Below, piece by piece: positions 45,888 through 58,315 of a stretch of 64,000 nucleotides of DNA (positions are counted from its first letter, which is position 1; the number at the start of each line of letters is the position of its first letter). The translations under genes and the position numbers were made by a program. Location: positions 2,750,001 through 2,814,000 of the forward strand of contig JBAMJR010000140.1 in NCBI GenBank assembly GCA_038501785.1. Direction: 5' to 3'. The notes beneath the pieces were generated by a model, which saw nothing but the letters and a program-made list of their open reading frames with translations, made no database searches and had not been told where the DNA came from. Origin of the DNA: Myoxocephalus aenaeus (Eukaryota; Chordata; Actinopteri; Perciformes; Cottidae).

Positions 45888-46680
45888 GGCTAACTACAGA
45901 CCTATCTCTAACCGTTATGTGACTTTCTACATACAAATAGTTCATTTGAGGAGTTTCAGTCAGGATTTAGAAAGCATAATAGCACAGAGACAGCACTGGT
46001 GACAATTACTAATGACCTTCTAGTTGCATCAGATAGGGGACTTGTCTCTGTACTTGTCTTGTTAGACCTTAGTGCAGCATTCGACACCAATGACCATGAT
46101 ATCTTATTACAGAGACTAGACCAGTCGATTGGTATTAAAGGTACCCCACTAAGCTGGTTTAAGTCCTATTTATCAGATCAATCTCAGTTTGTATTTGTAA
46201 ACGATGAGGCCTCGATGACCACCGCCGTTCGTCATGGAGTTCCACAAGGTTCTGTGCTTGGACCAATTTTATTCACCTTATATATGCTTCCTTTAGGCAA
46301 TATTATCAGAAAACACTCCATAAACTTTCACTGCTATGCCGATGATACTCAACTATATCTGTCAATCAAGCCAGATGAAATCCACCAGGTCGATAAACTA
46401 CAAGCCTGTCTTAAAGACATAAAAACCTGGATGACCTGCAACTTCCTACTGTTGAACTCTGACAAGGCTGGAGTTATTTTACCCAGAACACCTCAGAAAT
46501 CAATTATCTGATGATATGGTTTCTCTTGATGGCATCGCTCTGGCATCCACCACCTCCGTAAGGAATCTCAGAGTTATTTTTGATCAGGAGCTGTCTTTTG
46601 GCTCACACGTAAAACAATTCTCAAGGACTGCCTTTTTTCTCCTACGTAAAATTTAAAAAATCAGGCACATCTTGTCTCAA
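45888..46680 (+). pseudogene. L2 reverse-transcriptase domain, broken
   Basis: LANYRPISN (near 45888), a gap, FQSGFRKHNSTETALVTITN, LVLLDLSAAFDTNDHDILL (first catalytic Asp block), VRHGVPQGSVLGPILFTLYM, CYADDTQLYLSIKPDE (YADD catalytic box), then LLLNSDKAGV. A frameshift near 46495 precedes ALASTTSVRNLRVIFDQELS and SRTAFFLLRKI. Motif order is that of CR1/L2-type RT. Inactive because of deletions and frame breaks. Confidence 0.85.
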
Positions 46681-47570
46681 AGCGATGCAGAAAGAGCTGC
46701 GCTCACTGAATGCAGGGTTACTTGTGGTTCCCAGAGTCTTAAAAAGTAGGTTGGGGGCCAGAGCCTTCAGTTCAAGCTCCTCTTCTGTGGAATCAGCTTC
46801 CACTTTCAGTCCGGGGGTCAGGCACGGTCACCTAATTTAAGAGTAGACTTAAGACTTTCCTCTTTGATAGCGCTTATAGTTAGGGCTGTTTCAGGCTTAT
46901 AGTTAGGGCTGTTTCAGGCTTATAGTTAGGGCTGGCTCAGGTTTTCCCGGGTCCAGCCCCTAGATATGCTGCTATAGGCCTAGACTGCTGGGGGACATCT
47001 TAGGATACACTGAGCTCCTCTCTCCTCTTCTCTCTCCTTCTGGATAAATTATTGTTTCTTCAATGCACATTACTAACTCTACTTCTTCCTGGGAGCCTCT
47101 GTGCTTCCTCGCCTCAAGTTTCCATGGATTGTGGCTGTCTGGAGACAGTCCTGCCTCCTGCTTCTTGCCATGGCCCTGCTGATGCCCCTGCTCTCTACCT
47201 TCTTCTGGTTCGTGGATCGTGGTTATCTGGATCGTGGTCCATGCCTACTACTCATTATATGGATAATTTCTGTCATATTCATGTAATGTGCTGTAACTCT
47301 GTTGCGTTATTCATTCTGGCCACATGACATCTATTGCTTCTATCCATCCGGGGAGAGGGATCCTCCTCTGTTGCTCTATCGAAGGTTTTTTTCCCTTTTT
47401 TCCCTGTGAAAGGGTTTTTACTATCTTTATTGGGGGAGTTTTTCCTGATCCGATGTGAGGTCCCGGGACAGGGATATCGTATGTGTACAGATTGTAAAGC
47501 CCTCCAAGGCAAATTAGTATTTGTGATTTTTGGCTATACAAAATAAACTGAATTTAATTGAAACTGAACC

Positions 47571-47730
47571 TCTGGCATTGATGATCTTTGATTATGCTGA
47601 TCTAATATACATGATCAGGGCAACCAAGGATAACTCATTCAACAATTCAACAGCACATATTACGTTTAAAATCTGTGACAGCTGTTCAATCATCGGCATA
47701 ACTGGACTTTGTTTTACCTACTGTAAATGT

Positions 47731-47802
<72 letters not shown>

Positions 47803-48290
47803 CTCTGCCACCGGTCTGCAGTGTAGAGATTCTACACCTTCTTAAATGATGACACAGGTCAGCCAGTGTCTATATTCGTCCTACGCAGAACTGCAGCCCC
47901 ACAGCAGCTATTTAAAGCAACCTGGATCTCTCTGTCTACACATTACATAACGCACATGAAGGGAAGTATGTACTTAACTTCCATCGTGTCTCACTTATAT
48001 GTATAGCGGTGTGATTCAATATCAGCTGTTGAAGAGTGCAGAGATGTTGCTGCTCACAAGCATGATATTATAGTGAGGGCGTCATATGAAGTGTCATATG
48101 TTCAGTCTATGGTCCTTGATGGTCTTTTAAATCTATCATTGAATGGAATTACGTTCAGGTACATATCACCTACAAGTTATTACCTCCTTTGGCGAGATCA
48201 TTGCGATCTGTCCCAGTGTGCGTGCAAGTGTGCACGTCTTTGTCTGTCCATAGCTCATCCCACATTTCGCTGCAGTAAACTGCATAATAT
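47571..48290. other. Intergenic with (GT)n
   Basis: (GT)34 at 47733-47801. The rest is unassigned sequence, possibly old repeat, without a coding gene. Confidence 0.4.
47733..47801. repeat. (GT)34 microsatellite
   Basis: Uninterrupted tract of about 69 bp. Confidence 0.97.
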
Positions 48291-49217
48291 TTTTGGTTGG
48301 CCAGTTATGGCTGCATGCGCAAGGAACTCTTGTGGGTGAGACGACTCACTCTTTCTCGAAATACCTTTTATTATCTGTTTTACATTGCCATTGACTGCCT
48401 TCTGACTCCTCATTCACTCTTAATTGGCCCGCAAGCTAGTGAGTGCATCACTAACCCCCATCCGCTACTTTGTGGTCAGAGACACAGTGGGGCAAAAACA
48501 GTCTTCTCACTTTTAGTATTTTGGACGGTGTGTTTGGCCAACAGCCAACACACTGCTGAGTACCTCTCGGTCGCTACTCGGTGTGTGTGGGGAAAATAGT
48601 TTGCACCCTTGGTATTGTTTTGGACAGCGTGTTTTCCTAAAAGCTAACAGAACTACAAGTACACACACTGCTAAGCACATTGCGGCCACTCCACCGCTGC
48701 TATGGGCGAAGGCTTGTTGGAGATTAATTTTTTCTTTTGCAAGATTGCATGAAATGTCTCTTATCCTGTTTTTGAGTTTGAATGAAGTGTATTTTACGGC
48801 AGCGAATTAATGGGAGCCCTGAGAGCTTGTTTCTCTGCAACACGCCGGTCCTATCTCGGGGTGATTGGAGAAAATGACACCCGACGTGTGTTGTTTATGT
48901 CCAGTCTACTCCGTAACTTAAAGGCGCTTCACAAATACAGGATGTTGCAAATGGAGGCAGGTTTTCAGAGCTTTTTTTGGCGATCTCAGGATATTCTTCC
49001 TAGATTTTAATCCAGAACCCCGGCAGAGTTGAAACAGACTTTTAAATTTCATTTTTGCCGTAACGTTTCACGTAACCACGTCTGAGGTTACGCACAGACG
49101 GATGTATCCGGTCATTTTTCTAAATAAAACATATTTCTGACCTTGATCTTTATTGTTTTCTTTTCTTCATTCTTTCTGTGCGGCCCGGTACCAAGGGACC
49201 CACGGACCGGTACTGCT
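48291..49217. mobile_element. Probable hAT-related repeat fragment
   Basis: The right part (49180-49217: GTGCGGCCCGGTACCAAGGG, then CGGACCGGTACTGCTGGGGA) matches the GC-rich terminus of a widespread hAT-type repeat as I remember it. Upstream, 48490-48720 holds two diverged copies of a unit of about 110 bp, both with TTTTGGACRGYGTGTTT and ACACACTGCTRAG. The left limit is uncertain. Confidence 0.4.
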
Positions 49218-51600
49218 GGGGACCGCTGTTTAACGGGACCTTACAGCCCATATCGTCTAGACGTGGGGTCAGCCAATTGTAGGTTGTATTCATTCAATCG
49301 TACGAACAGCAATGGTCGCTGCAAACCCAATTGACGGATATTTGTACTCTACTGAATGCACCTTTCTAGTTTCCACTTTTCTTTAACATTACTGCACCAA
49401 AGGTCCTTTGGATGTAAAAAATGCTGCATAAAGTGTATTTCCTTAAATATTGTAGCCTAGTTTTTACATCAGCATCAGGCATCTTTTTTGGCAGTCATGT
49501 CTGTAAATATAATATTTCAATGAAATCCAGACAGATTTTAATTTAAGTTTCAGGCAGGAAAAGGAAGACTTAATACCAGGTATCAACTGAAATCAGCATT
49601 CACTTCAGGAAAAGTGTGAGTTTCAACCATTTGATGGCAAAGAGAAAATGAAAAGCATGAAATATGATGAAGGGAATTAGGCAAAAAGCAGAAGCCAGTA
49701 GTGATATTTTCCTTTTAACAGACACTTAAATCTACTCACGTCTTCTCAGATGATTTGATTCCACACCTGGCAACTTTTATGACCTTTCCTTCTAACCAGG
49801 CAATATCCTGGTAATGTTCTGTCTTTGGTTTTCTAGCAGCGACATAAACTCACCCTATCTGTCCCGTTTTCAGATGATTTGTTATATAAGGTACTTTTCA
49901 CACAGGACAGAAGGGACAATAAAACTCTACAATATCTACCTCACAGTTTAGTTTGATCATTTGAGGGCGTAAATACTGGTTTGTGTAAGCAGTATGGTCA
50001 TACACATTACATAATCCAGGCTTTTCTCTCATGTATGTTGTTGTGTCAAAGATTTCTTGAAAGCAAAATCAGGGCAATGAGTAAATGTTTGCCCTAATGT
50101 TGATTGAGGACTCTAAAGGGGAAATAAAAGAGAGTCTTATCTCAGTATTAAAATATTTAGAATAAACCCTTTAAAGCCATATACATCATTTTACCCAGTA
50201 GTCCATAGAGCCGAGTCATCGACAGATCAATGCATACGCTTTCTGTGAGCACAGTTCTGGTAGTTTAAAGGACCAGAAGGTGACGCAGCCAAATTCATCC
50301 ATACATCTTTCTGAAATATGTTGCTGTAGAAGCTCGTAGTGACGTAGTGACTACTAGCAGGGCTAGCTGGTAACTACTGGGGAGCTAGTTTACGAGCTAG
50401 TCTCTTCGATTGTTAGGCGAAGGATAATTTCACACAGTTCAAAAGATATATTTGTTTCATTGACTTCTGGACTCTTCTAAATACTGTTTAGCTAGGAGCT
50501 GCGACAAGTTGGCATTGTTGTTGTGTTACTTTTGAGATAATGCTAGTTGCCTACTAGCGCTGTTTGGTCGGTCTACTATGTATGCTAAAGTGTAGCTGAC
50601 GTACAGGGATGAGTGTGTGTATGTTCTCAGTAATTATCAAGTAAGCTAGCAGCAAATGCCAAAACTCCTTTGATAAATGACATTAGTGGACAATATTCTG
50701 CTCATGGACAAAGGTTGTGACAATAACTCGGAAAAAAATACATGTACAAAAAGGGTGTGTGTCTCTAAGTAACCCTCAGATAAGGACCGTGAAGCAACTC
50801 ACAACTGCCCTGATGTTCATTTGCTGATGCTAGTTTAAGTGCATATTAGTGTATGCAAATGCTTGCTTGTTTAGTTTTATATGACTTTCTCGTTAATTGT
50901 CCAACAGGGATTTGTAGATCTTCACATTCATAAAGCAATTCTTTCTCACAGTTGTGTGAAGTTTATAACGGCCCTTAAGATAACGAGGCAGCATAAAAGA
51001 CGGAGACCTTGCATTTGTTGGGCCTTATTATTCAAGTTTTGGATCTCATGTGATGGCATATGTTGTTGCTTAAGACCTCATGCCCAACTATACTGAAAGA
51101 TATCAGATTTAACCGTTTGAAATGGGACATCTTAAATTTAGAGAAATAACAGCACCAAAGCAACCTCAGACCTGCTGGTTAATACGCAGAACAGATATCT
51201 TTCCATGCAGAAGAGAAGAGATAAAATAGAATAGAAACTTCCAGCTAAGCAGGAAGCACACAGCAACGCTGACACATTTCGTGGATGTCCCTTTGCCTGC
51301 ACTGGGGAATACAGGCGAGTATCAAACCTCGCCTTGGGCTAGAACCTTTGTTCTCTGATATCAAACCCATACAATAGTGCTGTATGGGATCAAAATCCTA
51401 GAGTAACGTTGATATTCAGCCAAAATAGCAGCAGTGGCCTTTGAAATAATGTTTCCCCATGCAAGACCATCCCCTTTCATTCCAAATGCACTATATTAGG
51501 ACACACTATATCACAGAGGGAAAGAGTTCAATCGATGCCCACTTTGAAATCCAACCCAGTAAAAATTCTACTTTGCCTCCATTCACCAGGCGTGATGGTG
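49218..51600. other. Intergenic, no gene recognised
   Basis: Unique and unassigned sequence. 50320-50420 is rich in CTAG/GTAGTGACTACTAG motifs and may be repeat-derived. Nothing supportable as a gene. Confidence 0.3.
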
Positions 51601-51601
51601 A

Positions 51602-51732
<131 letters not shown>

Positions 51733-52709
51733 GGAGTGTGATTCCTCCCGGGGGGGACGTGAGGATGAACCGAAGGGAGAGTGAAGCAGGATTGGGGGGC
51801 GATGGATGGGGGGGAGGTTGGTGGTAGCTGAGAAGCTGACAGAAACATTATTCAAATGATGCTCCTCTGCTGTCTTTTTTCTTTTCTTTTCTTTTTTTTT
51901 CTTCTTCCCCCAGCCTCACACTAAAACCTGACATTTAGTCGCAGCGAGAGAGCGAGCGCTGAGACAATTCAGGAGGATTTTCCACCTTCCTCGTCTTTGG
52001 CTCTTTTGGCATTGAAGGTCCCCGAGTCCTGCGGCGGAATTACATGCACCTCGGCCCTCCTCGCCTCAGGGGCCCCCCCGGTGTTTATGAATCAAATATT
52101 TGATTTGGAAGGACTCCGGTCCTCGCCGTTGCCAACCACCGTCCAACAATAGAAAAAGGTCACAGTGAAGCCGGCTTATCAGTGCGACTACAAGGCCTGT
52201 CCACTTGCAGCTTGCTGGACCCGGGTGCTGCTGCTGCTGGTGCTGGTGGTGGAACGGGAGAGAACGAGGAGGGAGAGGGGGAGAATGGATGAAGGGGAAA
52301 AAATGGAGGAGTAAGACATGGAGGGGGGGGGGGGGGGGGGGTGGGAGGAGGGGGAGCATTCAGCAAAGCTGTCGCCTGGACATATTGTGCTTTGATGGGT
52401 TGGCTTTCATTTTTACTGCCGTTTTTCTTTGCTGTGGAGGAGCAGTATTAAAGTCTTCAATCTTTAGCTGATATTACAGGACTCACGGCAGATTGTGATA
52501 AACAGCACGGCGTCTTCCCGGGCCCTTCCTCTCTGAACATCTGTTGGAACATCGCACGGTGACAAAAGCAATGTAATTATAACGTACCACCTAAACCTAC
52601 AAACCACACAGCACCTCATGGGCTCTTTGAAAATGGGTGTCGCTTTGGCAGATGTACTGTCAGGCAGGCAGAGGAAGTGTGTGTGGGGGGGGGCGGGAGG
52701 ATGCACATA

Positions 52710-52765
<56 letters not shown>

Positions 52766-53420
52766 GGAGCTTACAACATTTCCAAATAACTGCAGTTGAG
52801 TCTTTTTACATGTTGCGCCACGAAATTACAGCTCTGTCCTCCACAATCAAGTGGGCTGAATCATGTTCTCACACATGCAGGTTGAAGTTACACAATGGAA
52901 CATACCGGTATTTCGACACCTGTGCTTGATGTTTCTTTGCATTCCGTAGCATCAGGTAGGGAACTTCAGGAAAGTGGCACTTACACGATAACCATCACAT
53001 TCAACAGTCACCTACAATAAAGGGCAGCCTAAGCTGTCCTGCTGGAAATGGAGGGAGATCGCCTCCACGTTGGGCCTGATTTGAAAATTCAACCAGGTTG
53101 AAATGCACCCGCGGGATTTAGCCTAAATCTGAAAGGGGGTCTGCGATGGGGAACAGCGTCCCCTTCCCATCAAGTGAAAGTGAGTGCAACACAAACTGAG
53201 AACGGCTTAGAATCCTTCAAATGAAAAGTGCCCACAGACAGGCTCTAAAAACATGAGCTTAAATTGTAAAACGTGTGCGAATGAGTGCGTCACTCGGATG
53301 TCTGAGCTTTACTGGGCAGAATGATGTATGTGCAGAGTTTGACACGCTGGAAAAGCACTCTCACCTTAAATCTGGAGTTAACACGCGTACGCCGCAGCAG
53401 GATTTTGCTCCAGTATGCAC
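51733..53420. other. Intergenic with G19 run and (GT)n
   Basis: G19 at 52323-52341, (GT)25 at 52713-52762. 52090-52200 has CNE-like unique sequence. No coding gene. Confidence 0.35.
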
Positions 53421-53423
53421 AAG

Positions 53424-53562
53424 TCTTTTATAATTAATTAATATAACAAGTTTTTTATATTTATCTTGTTTATTCTATATTGTGTATGTATATAAGTACG
53501 AAGAGAGTCAACTTCCATGTATGTGTAAACACACATGGCCAATAAAGCTGATTCTTAATTCT
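53424..53562 (+). mobile_element. LINE 3' UTR fragment (same family as 38.1 kb)
   Basis: TATATAAGTACGAAGAG, then CTTCCATGTATGTGTAAACA and CACATGGCCAATAAAGCTGA. This is the reverse complement of 38075-38190 with an internal deletion of about 14 bp. Ends in a TTCTTAATTCTGATG tail. Confidence 0.8.
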
Positions 53563-55628
53563 GATGTGGGACTTATAAATAATAATGGACTTGACAATGT
53601 GCTTTTCACACATGCACTGCCACCCTAAAATGATTGAGACGTTACTCCTGTAAGTGAGGACCAAAATGTCTGAATCCCAACAATTGAGTAGATAATAGAT
53701 GGAAATTTTGTCCGTCGAAGTCACAGCGCACGAGTCGGTGTGTTGATGATGTTTCCGTCATACGGCTGGAGAGACACCTTTGGAAAACAAACAATCGAGG
53801 ATGAAGAAGAAGACGAAGAAGAAGAAGAAGAAGAAGAAGAAGGGTCGTTTGGTGCTGGCACTGTCTCTCGGTGCTTTAATCACATCACATACAGTGAAGC
53901 AATATTCAACTTCCGTGAAACCGCACACCTCCGTACGGTAACGTCCGTCCTGTCTCGCGCTGACGACACACGTTGTAGCGCTCGGTGTGCTTTTACGTTT
54001 ACCCGCCCGCTACGGAGACCCGGGGCGGAACGCAAAAGCTCTTGGCTAACGTTTGCACAACCCAGTGCCCTGAGTCAGCCCATGTGGCGCAATGGTGGAG
54101 AGCATGGCTTTCATCACTTCTTCCAACAGCAGGAAGGTGTGGGCCAACATTTACAGTCCCAAGTAGATGATAAGTCGGCGTCCCCTCCTTCAGGCCACAA
54201 CTCTTTCTTGCCGGGGCTCAGAGGTCAACATGTAAATGCACAATGTAATCTGCAGACCAACAGCCCCACCCTCAGCACAGTCATCCAGGTAATTGCCGAG
54301 GCGTCTGATAGTTGCCGTTTGAATGCGCATTTCAGTCGATGAGGACACCGCGCCAGCAGTTATTGCCGCATACCTCGTCTGGGCCTGCTGTTTGCGATGG
54401 GAACAACCCCGTGATTAAATTCAAGCCACACATTCTGCGACTTGGAAACGCCAGGCGGAGGACGGGTTACCGTCAAGGTTGTCGGCCCGGTGGCTGGAGG
54501 CCAAGACTGGGAGACAGATGGAGAAATGCTGGGAGAAGGGCAAAGAGAGAAAGGGAGAGGAGGAGGAGGAGGAGGAGAAGAAGAAGAAGAAGAAAGACAG
54601 CGCAGGGCGAAAAGAGAGACGTACGAGACCCCCGCAGTGAATGGGACTGCCTACTTATCAGCCGTGAGCGTGATGTGCAAACAGAGGCCTTTCAGGGCTG
54701 CCAGGCACACAATAGCTTTGTTTGCTATGCAATAGAAACCAGTTGTTCGCTGCTGAGTCAATATTTACTGCCTAATGGAATGTGTGCTCTGCTACTACCC
54801 CTGCTCGACAACACCAGATTGGAAGAGGGACTCATTACCTCCCCTTCTCTGTCTTTCACCCCCTGCCACCCTGTGTCCCTCTTCGTCCTTCCCTCCCTCT
54901 TCTTTATCTCACCCTTCCTATCGTCTCGTCCGTCTACTTCCTTTACTCCCCATTCATCCCCACAGTCATTCCCTCCCACTATTCTGTCAACCCCACGTCA
55001 TATCTCTTGCATCTGCACCTCCCCTCTGAGTAATCAGAGTAGTGGAAACTCCATATAAGGTGTGGGACTGATCGAGAAACAAAAACAGGACATCCTGTAT
55101 GTTCTCGTTGTCGTAGTAAAAGAAACGAGAGGAGTAGGTGAAAAAAACAAATAGCAGGAGTGGACAATCTTCTGCTCATGGAGGCCAATATATCCCACCA
55201 AGGCCGCGGCTCTAGCAGAGAGAGAGAGAGAGATAGCTCAGCGATGAGATCACGGTGCTGACAGAATGATCCCTTTGTGCTGGAGCCCGATGGTAGGCAG
55301 TAAACGCATCACATGTGGTATTTACACCGGGCCGCTGATAAACCGCAGCTGATAACAATTTTCTTAAAGGTGCATGCAGGCAATTGCAGGCAAAAAAAGT
55401 CAACAGTCTTTCTGCTCCCGCTTTGCATTCGATCCCTTGCCACCCTCACGCACACACACACGCACACCTTTGCCCAGGTATGGAGGGATAACTGGAGGCG
55501 TGACACACTCCTTTTTTTTTGTTTTTCAATCGCCACTCCGACAATCCATCCCTTTCAGTCATGCTTCAGTATCGTTTCCTTACAGCCCCGAGGATTACTG
55601 AGGAGAGGACAGTTGTGGGAGTAATGGT
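53563..55628. other. Intergenic with GAA tracts
   Basis: GAA-rich tracts at 53802-53842 and 54556-54595 create acidic or basic artificial frames. The frame 53740-54342 (200 codons) and the overlapping one at 54312-55058 run through these tracts and match nothing I know. No gene called. Confidence 0.4.
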
Positions 55629-55629
<1 letters not shown>

Positions 55630-55694
<65 letters not shown>

Positions 55695-55779
55695 AGGCGA
55701 GGGAAGGGGGTGTTTCCATAGTGACACCAAGGCAATGAAAAGATTGGACCAGTGGAGTGTGCAATGGGTGCCAGTGTGG

Positions 55780-55868
<89 letters not shown>

Positions 55869-55895
55869 TGTGTGAGAGTGTGAGTGTGAGTGTGC
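55630..55895. repeat. Two long (GT)n tracts
   Basis: (GT)n at 55630-55692 and 55780-55895, the second interrupted by GCGCGC and ending in GAGTGTGAGTG variants. They are separated by 87 bp of unique sequence. Confidence 0.97.
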
Positions 55896-57328
55896 ACAGA
55901 GTTGGAGTCCAGCTCTATAGCTCTAGGTTGAGACACAGAGGAACCATTCATGATCTACTATCTGGCCCCCGATGGCCTTCACTCTTAAATCAGAGCCAGC
56001 ATGCAGAGCTCAGGTCCCGGCAGGGATTTTTCTTTTTGCACCCAAATCCAAAAGCACTGCGTTGTATAAAAGAAGAAGAAAAAAATTGGTATTATTCGAA
56101 AAGTGTTTAATGTATTCTGTCATCTCTCCACTCCCACTCATTACAGTCCTTTCAATATCCGTCCCACAACTTCCCCAATGTGCCGAGGTCGTATTTAATA
56201 TCCCTGTCATAAAGGAGAGAAATCGATGGCTCGGGGTTGTGTTTGTTAATGGTTTCACGCCGGGCCGAGGGATAAACAATTAGGATGAGACATATTCATT
56301 GTCTCTAATTATCCATTCTGAGCGCAGATTAAATGTTTCAATAAGTTTGGCTCCTAACAAGCCAAATCCTCTCCACATCGGGTTTTTACATCTGTCTGCA
56401 TTCTGAAACAGAATCACTTAGCTGCAGCTGTTATCAACTCGCATTGCACCCCGAGCGGGATTCATCAATATTGTTTAACCAGGGCAGTTAGTGCCTCGTC
56501 TAATCGCCTTTTACAGCTACTTTCCAGTGAACCTGACCTCACACTGGGTCCATCGACGGGGGCACTGATTGTGGTTCGGTGTGGTCAAAGTACATTTAGC
56601 GATAATTTGTCAAATGAAATGACGTTTTTTTTTTGTAAAGATCCCCCCTTGTCTGCCCTGAGCATACATTACAAGAGGAATGATTTTCAAAGGAGCCTTG
56701 ATTGTGCGGAGCCTATGTTAATGAAATCGGTGGTCCTTCATAGAATTGACAGTTAATGAAGACTATAATGTGGGCGCAGACGTCCTGAAAGAAACCGCCT
56801 CAAATTAGAGCTGTAATTCCAGATCTGGTGTAATACCTTGAAGAGTAATTTAAAGATAAGACAAGTTCTCATTTGGCATGTGAAATAATTAATTATCTGG
56901 TGGAAATATCTTAACAAGGCTACTTAGTATGCATATAAAAAATTTCGATTTGTAAAATCAAATTAGCATTATTAACTTATAGTGTGTTAGATTGCATCTA
57001 TTATCTTTCAAAAAAGGTCCCTCGGAGTTGAATTGATAATTAAGTAATGAAATGAAAATGTATGATCTAATCAATGGCAGTCTGTATTAGCGCAGCGGTA
57101 GTCCTCCTAAGGTTTCAGGCAGCGAGGAGGCGGCGGCTCGAGACCCTGGAAATGACATAAGCCCTGAAGAATTGAGTTACAATGGCGATTTATTCGCTTG
57201 GAGGCCTATTGTAAGGAGCTCAAGGTGGCTCGAACAAAGCCGGTTTGAACCTCACAGCTTCCTTTGATGCTCGCTTTTCATTATAGCGTTTGTCAATACA
57301 TCGGAAAACCTACTTAGGCCGCTCAGGC
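55896..57328. other. Intergenic; extended regulatory-like block
   Basis: 56100-57110 is unique and dense in homeodomain-type sites: TGTCTCTAATTATCC, GGATAAACAATTAGG, AAATAATTAATTATCTGG, TTGATAATTAAGTAATG. It has no transposon feature and no coding frame of note, so it is the strongest CNE-like stretch of the distal half. Confidence 0.4.
57086..57155 (+). other. tRNA-like boxes (SINE head or degenerate tRNA)
   Basis: TAGCGCAGCGGTAG resembles a tRNA A box and GGCTCGAGACC a B box about 45 bp downstream. No convincing acceptor stem is visible, so I do not call a tRNA gene. Confidence 0.25.
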
Positions 57329-57481
57329 ACAGCGATGCGTTGAGCTAAATGCAAAATACCTGCGTGCTCTCAGTGACGGTGCGGACATGCGGATGCTAAC
57401 CATCGTAGCGTTTAGCGTGCTATCGTGTGCTAGTTAGCGCTAAACTAAAAATGTGGCTGAGGCTGATGGGAATTGTCATTA

Positions 57482-57817
57482 CCGTAAAAGTCGGCTTACA
57501 AGCCGCTCCTACCTCCGGTCAGTCTCCCGCTGTAGTAAGCTAGTAGCAGCGCTAGCTAGCGCTGCTACTAGCTCCCCGCTGCTGCTGCTGCTGCTACTGC
57601 CCGCGTCCCCTCTGCCCAAGTCGGGTGTCGAGCCGGGGCTGGTCCCGCTACCTTCGGTGTTTGTCGGGGGAGATAGCGGAGCGCTAGCGGAAGTTAGCGG
57701 AGAGCTAGCGGAAGTTAGCGGAGAGCTAGCGGAAGTTAGCGGGGGAACTAGCTACAGCGGGGAGCAAACGGGGACACTGACTGAAGGTAGTAGCGGCGTG
57801 TAACCCGACTTTTACGG
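57482..57817. mobile_element. 336-bp MITE, TA target duplication, internal palindrome
   Basis: Ends are CCGTAAAAGTCGG and its exact inverse CCGACTTTTACGG, with further partial pairing for 5 bp. TA flanks both sides (57480-57481 and 57818-57819). The flanks belong to one continuous older repeat (GTCATTA and TAGTTTTG), so excision of element plus one TA restores it. Inside are a perfect 36-bp palindrome (57538-57573), a CTG run at 57577-57597, and a 21-bp unit (GAGCTAGCGGAAGTTAGCGG plus A) repeated three times at about 57680-57740. One plus frame crosses nearly the whole element, but the unusual composition (ELAEVSG repeats, Leu run) argues against a gene. A TA duplication suggests Tc1/mariner-type mobilisation. 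Confidence 0.8.
57538..57573. repeat. Perfect 36-bp palindrome
   Basis: Half-site AGCTAGTAGCAGCGCTAG followed immediately by its exact reverse complement, no spacer. Confidence 0.97.
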
Positions 57818-58315
57818 TAGTTTTGTATTGGAAAATGTCAATGTTGACCTGATGGTGGCGCCAGATGAAAAGTAAGGGCCTCACCAAAGTCAGAGGGAAC
57901 TATGAATGTCTTGAACCATCTTCTGGGAACCATGAATGTCTTTGCAAAATTGCGGGCCAATACATCCAGTAGACTTTGAGAGATTACACTGGATAGGTGA
58001 AAGAACGTTGACAGCTGGTGGCACGGGAGGAGAAGTCATGGCATCACCAAAGTCAAAAGGATTCATCTTCTGGGAACCATGAATGTTTGCTCTAAATTGA
58101 AGGCCAATACTTTGAGTAGATCTTGAGATATTGCTCTGGATAAAGGGAGACTGCAACTGCTGGTGGCGCAGGAGGAAAAGTCAGGGCATCACCAAAGTCA
58201 ACAGGACTCATCTTCTGGGCACCAGGGATTTGTGTTCCAAATTTCATGGCAATCCATCAAACAGTTGTCGAGATATTTCAGTCCCGACCAAAGCTGTGAC
58301 TTTGGCATCCTTGAC

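Larger units (their letters stand above)
43880..47570 (+). mobile_element. L2-clade LINE, inactive, with two nested DNA elements
   Basis: Non-LTR retrotransposon. It has a 5' leader rich in GTTAGCTCCAGC-type sequence, then ENGTCNNCSLFARLE (ORF start region), an endonuclease domain, a reverse-transcriptase domain with YADD, a C-terminal block SRTAFFLLRKI and a 3' UTR ending AAATAAACTGAATTTAATTG, the TGAATT-type tail of fish L2 elements. A 23-bp unit (CTTATAGTTAGGGCTGTTTCAGG) is triplicated at 46876-46938. It is broken by stops, frameshifts, a missing block between endonuclease and RT, a hAT-like MITE at 44252-44656 and another hAT fragment at 45640. Confidence 0.85.
57329..58315 (+). mobile_element. 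Teleost interspersed repeat, split by a MITE
   Basis: GGATGCTAACCATCGTAGCG, GTTAGCGCTAAAC, GCTGAGGCTGATGGGAATTG, then after the MITE GTTTTGTATTGGAAAATGTC and three diverged units of about 145-163 bp starting at 57851, 58014 and 58159. Each unit contains GGTGGCGC-like, CACCAAAGTCA and CATCTTCTGGGAACC blocks. This order matches an abundant fish repeat that I remember (GAGGCTGATGGGAATGTCAT followed by GGCGCTAGATGAAAAGTCAG). No protein frame. Confidence 0.65.

Noticed and set aside
45154..46511. Two long plus frames that could be taken for host genes
   Set aside because: They are the endonuclease and reverse-transcriptase domains of the L2-clade LINE.
53740..55058. Two overlapping frames of 200 and 248 codons
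   Set aside because: Dominated by GAA/GAG tracts and unlike any family I know; no splice or homology support.
57453..57803. 116-codon frame through the TA-flanked MITE
   Set aside because: Starts outside the element in older repeat sequence, with Leu-run and ELAEVSG repeats produced by CTG and 21-bp repeats; more likely incidental than a gene.
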